DNA of 64,000 nt from Chitinophagaceae bacterium (GTDB lineage: Bacteria > Bacteroidota > Bacteroidia > Chitinophagales > Chitinophagaceae): contig JAHBTK010000006.1 in NCBI GenBank assembly GCA_019638625.1, positions 364,219 to 428,218 on the forward strand, given 5' to 3'. How positions within the stretch are numbered: position 1 is the first letter of the stretch; the number at the start of each line of letters is the position of its first letter. Positions 58,180 to 64,000 of the stretch are shown piece by piece. The notes under the pieces were generated by a model. That model made no database searches, was not told where the DNA came from, and worked only from the letters and a program-made list of their open reading frames with translations. Position numbers and translations under genes: made by a program.

Positions 58180-61100
58180 TTACAATGCGCCACGCGGTAC
58201 ATGAGCACCTTTCAGATAGGCTGCCACTTCCGGAGTATCTGGAACCGGTGTTTGCTTTTCAACCGGATCTGTTGGTTTCCCTTCAGCCTCCGGCTTTATA
58301 GATAACAGTATCTTTCTATCCAGCGCAGCTAATTCTGTTTTCAGCTCGGCCAGTGCATTTTCTTTTTTCCACGTACCGTTGACCACTTCCTGAAGCACGG
58401 GCAGGTCTTTCTGCAATCCGGCAATTTTCTTTTGTTCCTGCTCTACAATACCTTGTATTTTTTCAAGCGCATTCAGGAAATTGAGCGATGCGGTTTTCGC
58501 ATCGGTTGCCATCCGTCCATTATTGTAGGTATATTTGATACCGCCTTCACCCTGGATAAAGAAACGATTATCCCTTTCGAGGGTAGTGCTGTCCTTTTCT
58601 GTAACTTCTGTTTTCACCAGTAATGTAAAGCCATACAGCGAACCGATTTCCTCATACTGCCCACCGGTACGGGCTTTTTCGGAAAGCTGGTTGAGTTTTG
58701 CACCTATCTGTTTAATATCTGCATTGGGCGGTAAACCTGTTAACTGTATCGGGTTGAGTATCTCACCATCTTTGTTTTTTTCTATCCGTTTTTGCAGGTT
58801 TTCCCAATCAAGTGTCATCCGATCCAGTCGTGCTTGTGTACTTTCCAATGTGGCCGTAATATCTTCCAGCTTGTATTTGGAAGAAAACTTAGAGCGATTG
58901 AATGCCTGCCGCTCACTTTCCAGACCGGCGATCTGCTTTTCCAGTTTGGCTTTTTCCAGCAGATCTGTATTGCCTGAAAGTATGGCTACATATTCCGAGA
59001 AATTCATTCCCGTTTTTTCATCCATTGCGCCTTCATCAATGGTACGTTTGCCCAGGCTGTTGGTTTTTAGCTGGTCAATGAATACCTGCTTATTGTACAG
59101 CGTATTGAATTTATAGCTGTCCAGCGATTTTTCTACCGCATAAATGAAAATATCTACTTTGTTGTCGGCAAAGAACTTCGCAATTTCATTACCCTTGCGG
59201 ATCGCCCTGCCGTCCCGTTGCGCAAGATCGCTTGGCCTCCAGGGAATATCCAGGTGGTGAACAGCTACGGCACGCTTTTGCGCATTAACCCCCGTACCGA
59301 GCATTTCGGTGGAACCGAACAGTACCCTGATCTTTCCTTCATTAACTGCCTGTATAAGCTCCTTGCGCTGCTTTTCATTTTTCGCTTCCTGTATAAATCG
59401 CATTTCGTGTGCGGGGATGCCGTGCTCCTGCACCAGCTTGCGCTTTATTTCAGAATAGACATTCCACTCACCGGGCTTATAGGTGCCGAGATCGGAGAAA
59501 ACAAACTGTGTTCCTTTTTGTGCGTGGAACCTGTTATAATATTTGGCAATATTAGCCGCGCAATGCGATGCCTTGTTATCAGGATGGTCGCCATACTTTC
59601 CGCTGATCATCCGCATGTCCAGCGACATTTTACGGGCATAGTCCGTTGCGATCAGCATCTTCGCTTTTTCCTCACTTTCGCTTAAAGGAGGTCTGCCCAA
59701 CAGTTCTGCATTACCGGTTTTGGCAAACTCCATCAGCTTTTTGATAAAGACCTCCTGATCCGGCGTAGGCGGTATGTGGTATAATACCTCGTTCTTTTCG
59801 GGCCGGTCAATACCAATATCCTTTGCCGTGCGGTAGTCCGTTATTTCCGAGTAGAACTGCGCCAGCTCCGGTACTTTGATAAAAAAGCGGAAACGTTCTT
59901 TTGATACGATATTATTAGCGACCGAAAACTCGTAATCTGTCGTTTTGCGGGCATAAATGGCTGCCCAGGCATCAAAGCAGGAAATGCCCTGTTTTTCCAT
60001 TGCCTGCGGGCGCAGGTATTTAAACAGCAGGTACAGCTCTGTAAGCGAATTGCTGATGGTGGTTCCCGAAAGAAAGGTAGCACCGAGGTCCTTACCTGTG
60101 CGCTCCTGTATGGTACGGATGGCAAACAGCATGTTCATTGCCTTTTGGCTGCCGGCCATATTGCCCAACCCGGCCACACGCTCATGCCTGGTATTAAACA
60201 TGAGGTTTTTAAAACGGTGGCTTTCGTCCACAAATACATGGTCAATGCCCATCATTTTAAAGTCCACTACATCATCCTTGCGGTTTTCGATGTCGTGTTC
60301 CAATGTTTTGAGCTTCACCTCCAGGTTTTGTTTACGCAGTACAACACCTTTCAGCATTGCCCGCGAAACCTCCTTGCCCTGCGCCTTCAGTGCATCGAGG
60401 TTTTCCTCTACGCTATCCAGTTCCGCTTGCAGTATCTCCTTTTGCAATTCGGGTGATTGGGGTATCATACCAAATTGATCATGGGTTAATATGATACAGT
60501 CCCAATCATTGTTTTTGATATCACCGAAGATGCGCAGGCGCTTTTGCGGTGTAAAATCTTCCTTGCCGGGATATAATATTTTGGCATGGGGATAGGCTTT
60601 TCGGTAGGTTTCGGCTATCTCGTGCACATTGGCTTTTAACCCGATGATCATCGGCTTATGCGCCAACCCCAGCCGCTTCATTTCCTGTGCGGCAGTACAC
60701 ATGATAAGCGTTTTACCGGCACCTACTTCATGGTCGCAGATGGCTCCGCCGTTGAGCTTGATCATCCATACAGCATCCTTCTGGCTGGGATAAAGGTCCT
60801 CGATACCAAGCGCCCTGCGATCCAGCCCCGGAAAATCCTGGTGGCTACCGTTATATTGCGGTCGGACGAAACAGTTAAAGGTATCGTTGTACCTGTCGGT
60901 AAGGCGTTGTTTGAACTCATCGTTCTGCGCATAGAGCCAATCCGTAAATGCTTTGCGCATCTCGTCGATCTTGGTATTCGCCATCTGGATGGCTTCCATG
61001 TCCCGCACCTTTACTTCCCTGTCGCCTATTGTCTCTTTTCTGGTAATATCTGGCGTGGTGTTGACCAGCGCATGTTTAAATAGAGCAATGCCATCATAGG

Positions 61101-63666
61101 TACGGCTTTGCGATTTGATGGCATATTTTTCTGTGATGTGAATATTCCTGCTATCACAATGGATAGAAAAATCATCCGTGTTTTCGGTATAGTGAATGCG
61201 TACTTCGGTATCGAACAGGTGTGAGGCAAAACGGTTGTAGATACCGGTAGGTATCCAGCGTTCACCGAGGTTAAAATCCAACTCTTCAAATTCAATACGG
61301 CGGGGTCTGGCCTCTTCAAGTGCTTTAAGGCTTTGGGTAACTTCTTTATCATCCGGTTGGCTGGAAAGATATTCCATAACCTTTCCCGCTTTCTCAACCA
61401 CATTGCCCGATACCCATTTTTCAGCGATCTCATATTCCTTTTCCAGTGGGTTGTAAAAGATCCGGCCATGTAGCGCGTTCTTCAGGTCTTCTTTGGACAT
61501 GCCGCTGATCCCTGCCATATAGTTGATATTGACAGCCCCGTATTTGTTAAGCGATGCAGTTAATGCTTCATCGGGATTGTCGGTAGCAAGCGTTGCGGTG
61601 GAGAAACTGACGGGCCGATGGAATATATCTGCTTTATGTACCACACCACCCACCACACGCTCCAGGTACGGCATTTCTTTTCCTGCGCTATCGGTTTTAA
61701 TCACCTTAATATTATCGGCGCTGTTCAGGTTGCCGTACCTTTTCACAAAAGCATCATAGAGCGTATTCAGTGTTTCCCTTTCTGCCTTATGTTCGGCCCG
61801 AAGCGTCGCTTCATTGTTATAAAGGAGCTGATAAGCATCCCTTAGCTGTATGTAGGCTTCTGTCCTTGCTTTTTGAAGCGGGGCCAGTGCTAAAGGATGG
61901 AAAACTGCGGAACCTTTAGCCGCATTGATATTCCTTAGATAGCCTACATAGCCATTTTCCGTTGCGAGGCAGTCATCCTTATGGAATGCCTGCACTTTGC
62001 CGTTATACGGGGCCGGATCAGGAATTGCTTTTGATACGGCAGCCTGCTCAACTGGTTTTGACTTTTCAAGTGCGCCGTCATTGTTGATATTAATAGCAGA
62101 AAAAAGATCTCCCAGTCCAACGGTATTGCCGTTCGTTTTTGGTGATGGTGCGGCTGTATTATTGAACGGTTTTGCCGACCGTATGGGAATGTTATCAAAT
62201 AGCCCAGGTTGCCTTCTTTGTGCGGTCTTTTTAGCCGTATTTTTCCTTTTTGCCGTTGTTGCAGGAGCAGCTACAACGCTGGCCTGCGGCGTACTGCCAA
62301 AAAGATTGAAAAGGCTTAATTGTACCTGCTCCTGTGGCGCTGCATCATCGGCCTTAATTATCGTATTTTCCTGTAGCTGATCTGAAGCACGGTTGCCTGT
62401 CGGAGATGAATGAACAGGTGTATCAGGAGCTTGCGTTCTCTCCGTAACAATGCCATTAGCTGGCGGTTGAGGTGCGGATGCCATTCCTGGCTGCACAACA
62501 GGCGTTTCGGGTGAAATTCCTTTGTAAAGGTTCAGGTCCAGATGATCCCTGAAATCTTCGTTCAGTATTTCCTTTGCATCCTTTGCAATACCGTTAACGC
62601 CTCCGTTATGCACGAACACCGTATAGGGTTTACCATACAGGTCGGTAGATTCGATGATCTCATTGAAAACAACGCGGCCCGTGTACAAAACCAGCGCATT
62701 AGTGTTGGTTTTGTTCTTTGTTTCCAATGAGCGGCAAAAGTCTTTTTCCATTTCAGAAAGCACCTGTTTGCCTGTGTTTTTCTGAAGAACAATAAGATCG
62801 CTGCCCACTTCGGTGCCTGCATGATCGGTAAACAGGTTGTTGGGAAGTCTGACTACTGAAATGAGGTTATGCTCCTTCATCAGCGCTTCCCGTATGGGCT
62901 GGTTGGCAGGGCTATCCAATACGCCTTGCGAGGTAATGAAAGCCAGGATGCCACCATTTCTTAGCGCATCGGTCGCCTTTAGGAAAAAGTAGTTGTGAAT
63001 GCTGCGGGCAGCCTGAACCCTTGCCGGATCTTGTCCCCTTGAATAGGAAAGGTCAAAAACCGAACTGGTGCCAAATGGAATATTGCTGGCAACTACATCG
63101 TAACGGCCCAGCTCACTTTCCGGTAGCTCTTCAAAACCTTTGATACGGATATCCCTGTCTGGATAGAGTTGCTCCAGCACTTTACCCGTAAGCAGGTCTT
63201 TCTCATAAGCTGTAACATGGCCAATACCTTTGTCAGCAAATGGATCGACAAATGCACCAGCGCCCGCAGACGGTTCAAGAAAATGCCGGATTTCTACGCC
63301 GTTTTCTGTAAACACATCGGAGAGTGTATGAATGATTTCCGGTGGGGTATAAAAGGCGGACAGTACCGAACCCCGCATACTGTCCACATATCGCTTGTAT
63401 TGTTTTTCATTACCGGCATTTTCTTTGAGCACCTGGTGCAGGTCCCGTGTCATTTCAAAGAGTCCCCGGTCGTATTCCGCCCATTGCTTTATATCTGTGG
63501 GGGTTTCTACGGGATTAAGCACGAATTTAAGACCGCCAAATCCACTGTATTGCTTCATTAGCAGCCGTTCCCCCTGGGTAGCGTTGCGTTTCTCCTTTTC
63601 CAGTTTAAAAGCTATTTGCAGGGCATCAATATTCCATTGGAGATGTTGACGCTTACTAAAGGCCAT
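58180..63666 (-). CDS. 1828-residue N6-adenine methylase / SNF2-type helicase fusion
   Basis: A giant multidomain protein of CTnDOT-type ICEs. The N-terminal methyltransferase has the AdoMet motif LEPSAGAGAF and the catalytic-type motif SNIPFGTS. A linker with low-complexity Pro/Thr/Ala follows (residues about 400-560). The C-terminal superfamily 2 helicase has Walker A CDHEVGAGKTLIM near residue 1000, DESHRFKNL, and motif VI AQRDGRAIRKGN. A coiled coil ends the protein. It may modify or remodel element DNA. Its start overlaps the end of the DUF1896 gene by 11 bp. Confidence 0.9.
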   Translation of the reverse strand: MAFSKRQHLQWNIDALQIAFKLEKEKRNATQGERLLMKQYSGFGGLKFVLNPVETPTDIKQWAEYDRGLFEMTRDLHQVLKENAGNEKQYKRYVDSMRGSVLSAFYTPPEIIHTLSDVFTENGVEIRHFLEPSAGAGAFVDPFADKGIGHVTAYEKDLLTGKVLEQLYPDRDIRIKGFEELPESELGRYDVVASNIPFGTSSVFDLSYSRGQDPARVQAARSIHNYFFLKATDALRNGGILAFITSQGVLDSPANQPIREALMKEHNLISVVRLPNNLFTDHAGTEVGSDLIVLQKNTGKQVLSEMEKDFCRSLETKNKTNTNALVLYTGRVVFNEIIESTDLYGKPYTVFVHNGGVNGIAKDAKEILNEDFRDHLDLNLYKGISPETPVVQPGMASAPQPPANGIVTERTQAPDTPVHSSPTGNRASDQLQENTIIKADDAAPQEQVQLSLFNLFGSTPQASVVAAPATTAKRKNTAKKTAQRRQPGLFDNIPIRSAKPFNNTAAPSPKTNGNTVGLGDLFSAININNDGALEKSKPVEQAAVSKAIPDPAPYNGKVQAFHKDDCLATENGYVGYLRNINAAKGSAVFHPLALAPLQKARTEAYIQLRDAYQLLYNNEATLRAEHKAERETLNTLYDAFVKRYGNLNSADNIKVIKTDSAGKEMPYLERVVGGVVHKADIFHRPVSFSTATLATDNPDEALTASLNKYGAVNINYMAGISGMSKEDLKNALHGRIFYNPLEKEYEIAEKWVSGNVVEKAGKVMEYLSSQPDDKEVTQSLKALEEARPRRIEFEELDFNLGERWIPTGIYNRFASHLFDTEVRIHYTENTDDFSIHCDSRNIHITEKYAIKSQSRTYDGIALFKHALVNTTPDITRKETIGDREVKVRDMEAIQMANTKIDEMRKAFTDWLYAQNDEFKQRLTDRYNDTFNCFVRPQYNGSHQDFPGLDRRALGIEDLYPSQKDAVWMIKLNGGAICDHEVGAGKTLIMCTAAQEMKRLGLAHKPMIIGLKANVHEIAETYRKAYPHAKILYPGKEDFTPQKRLRIFGDIKNNDWDCIILTHDQFGMIPQSPELQKEILQAELDSVEENLDALKAQGKEVSRAMLKGVVLRKQNLEVKLKTLEHDIENRKDDVVDFKMMGIDHVFVDESHRFKNLMFNTRHERVAGLGNMAGSQKAMNMLFAIRTIQERTGKDLGATFLSGTTISNSLTELYLLFKYLRPQAMEKQGISCFDAWAAIYARKTTDYEFSVANNIVSKERFRFFIKVPELAQFYSEITDYRTAKDIGIDRPEKNEVLYHIPPTPDQEVFIKKLMEFAKTGNAELLGRPPLSESEEKAKMLIATDYARKMSLDMRMISGKYGDHPDNKASHCAANIAKYYNRFHAQKGTQFVFSDLGTYKPGEWNVYSEIKRKLVQEHGIPAHEMRFIQEAKNEKQRKELIQAVNEGKIRVLFGSTEMLGTGVNAQKRAVAVHHLDIPWRPSDLAQRDGRAIRKGNEIAKFFADNKVDIFIYAVEKSLDSYKFNTLYNKQVFIDQLKTNSLGKRTIDEGAMDEKTGMNFSEYVAILSGNTDLLEKAKLEKQIAGLESERQAFNRSKFSSKYKLEDITATLESTQARLDRMTLDWENLQKRIEKNKDGEILNPIQLTGLPPNADIKQIGAKLNQLSEKARTGGQYEEIGSLYGFTLLVKTEVTEKDSTTLERDNRFFIQGEGGIKYTYNNGRMATDAKTASLNFLNALEKIQGIVEQEQKKIAGLQKDLPVLQEVVNGTWKKENALAELKTELAALDRKILLSIKPEAEGKPTDPVEKQTPVPDTPEVAAYLKGAHVPRGAL

Positions 63667-64000
63667 TTTCCTCGATCCAGATTGCTATGGTCCCGGTTAT
63701 TTCGGTGTAGAGCAGGTCGTATGCTTCGCTGTAAGCAAAATCATCCGTCAGTTCGTAGTTCGCGAACAGCGAACTGCATACAGATAACATCTTTAAGGTA
63801 AAAGGCCGGAGTTCTTCATCCGCCATAATCGTATCGAACTCATTACAAACCACCTGGAATACGGTGTCGAATGGGGAGAAATGCAGCCCTTCAAATAAGA
63901 TGTATTCAGCAATGTGGTCGCATTGCTCAATAGCATTTCCTGACCGGAAGGCACCCTCGTAGGCATTGGCTGCCCACCTGGAGCGTTGCTCAATGAATGA
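63656..64000 (-). CDS. DUF1896 protein (partial, start outside the window)
   Basis: The minus-strand frame is open to the window edge and ends at 63656, giving the last 114 residues. Text such as WAANAYEGAFRSGN, ILFEGLHFSPFDTVFQVV and FANYELTDDFAYSEAYDLLY matches the DUF1896 family, which accompanies the large methylase-helicase in Bacteroidota ICEs. The function is unknown. Its end overlaps the downstream gene by 11 bp, so the two are coupled. Confidence 0.88.
   Translation of the reverse strand, partial: SFIEQRSRWAANAYEGAFRSGNAIEQCDHIAEYILFEGLHFSPFDTVFQVVCNEFDTIMADEELRPFTLKMLSVCSSLFANYELTDDFAYSEAYDLLYTEITGTIAIWIEENGL

Noticed and set aside
63793..63993. 66-residue minus-strand frame near the right edge
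   Set aside because: It is a shifted reading of the DUF1896 gene, whose true frame is open to the window edge.
1..64000. CRISPR array
   Set aside because: No set of regularly spaced identical repeats with unique spacers was seen; the 10-bp GCCA repeats are far too short.

Overview
The window is Bacteroidota DNA, most like a Chitinophagaceae or Sphingobacteria genome. The evidence is a SusC/SusD pair, a PSD1-type planctomycete-cytochrome protein, many short signal-peptide lipoproteins, and a CTnDOT-type set of tra genes. Species cannot be named from the sequence.

Positions 1 to about 8300 look like ordinary chromosome: the tail of a probably secreted protein, a Tat-exported Gfo/Idh/MocA oxidoreductase, two envelope proteins of unknown role, an M64 metallopeptidase, a PSD1/cytochrome c protein and a small DUF6169-like pair. 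A tRNA-Pro(TGG) at 8305-8378 marks the likely left edge of an integrative and conjugative element (ICE). The ICE fills the rest of the window and runs off the right end, so its other boundary is not seen.

Inside the element, from left to right: (i) an integration module with two large serine recombinases, one free-standing resolvase-like domain lacking the catalytic serine, and a small partner ORF (8269-12169). (ii) A maintenance module with SSB, a DUF932 protein, small ORFs and PRTRC proteins E, C, F, B and ThiF (12638-18954). (iii) A response-regulator receiver, a possible structured RNA, a DHFR/RibD-like reductase and an AraC regulator (19263-21693). (iv) The mating-apparatus operon traQ to traE, read leftward (22212-32009). 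(v) Orphan genes, a traD-like gene, an MT-A70 methylase, three tandem DUF3408 genes and a ParA (32231-38116). (vi) A candidate oriT with mobA and mobB, a cargo insert (ACR3-like pump, metallo-hydrolase, two SnoaL-like proteins, HxlR), then the mobC coupling protein (38494-46039). (vii) A second cargo region with a PDDEXK nuclease, three tandem XRE proteins, and a TlpA/SusC/SusD/DUF6520/MauE/AraC cluster (46040-57977). (viii) A 1828-residue methylase-helicase and a DUF1896 protein (58180-64000).

Three signals stand out. First, traG, the VirB4-like ATPase, is broken exactly inside its Walker A motif by a 50-nt insert made of a perfect 14-bp hairpin. The insert lies between two glycine codons in an arrangement very close to the programmed translational bypass of phage T4 gene 60; skipping it restores GPSGSGKS exactly. 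Second, six places upstream of ICE genes carry GCCA repeats spaced exactly 10 bp apart, always reading in the direction of the downstream gene, which suggests a shared helically phased operator. Third, a nested hairpin of about 110 nt lies upstream of the response-regulator gene and pairs better as minus-strand RNA.
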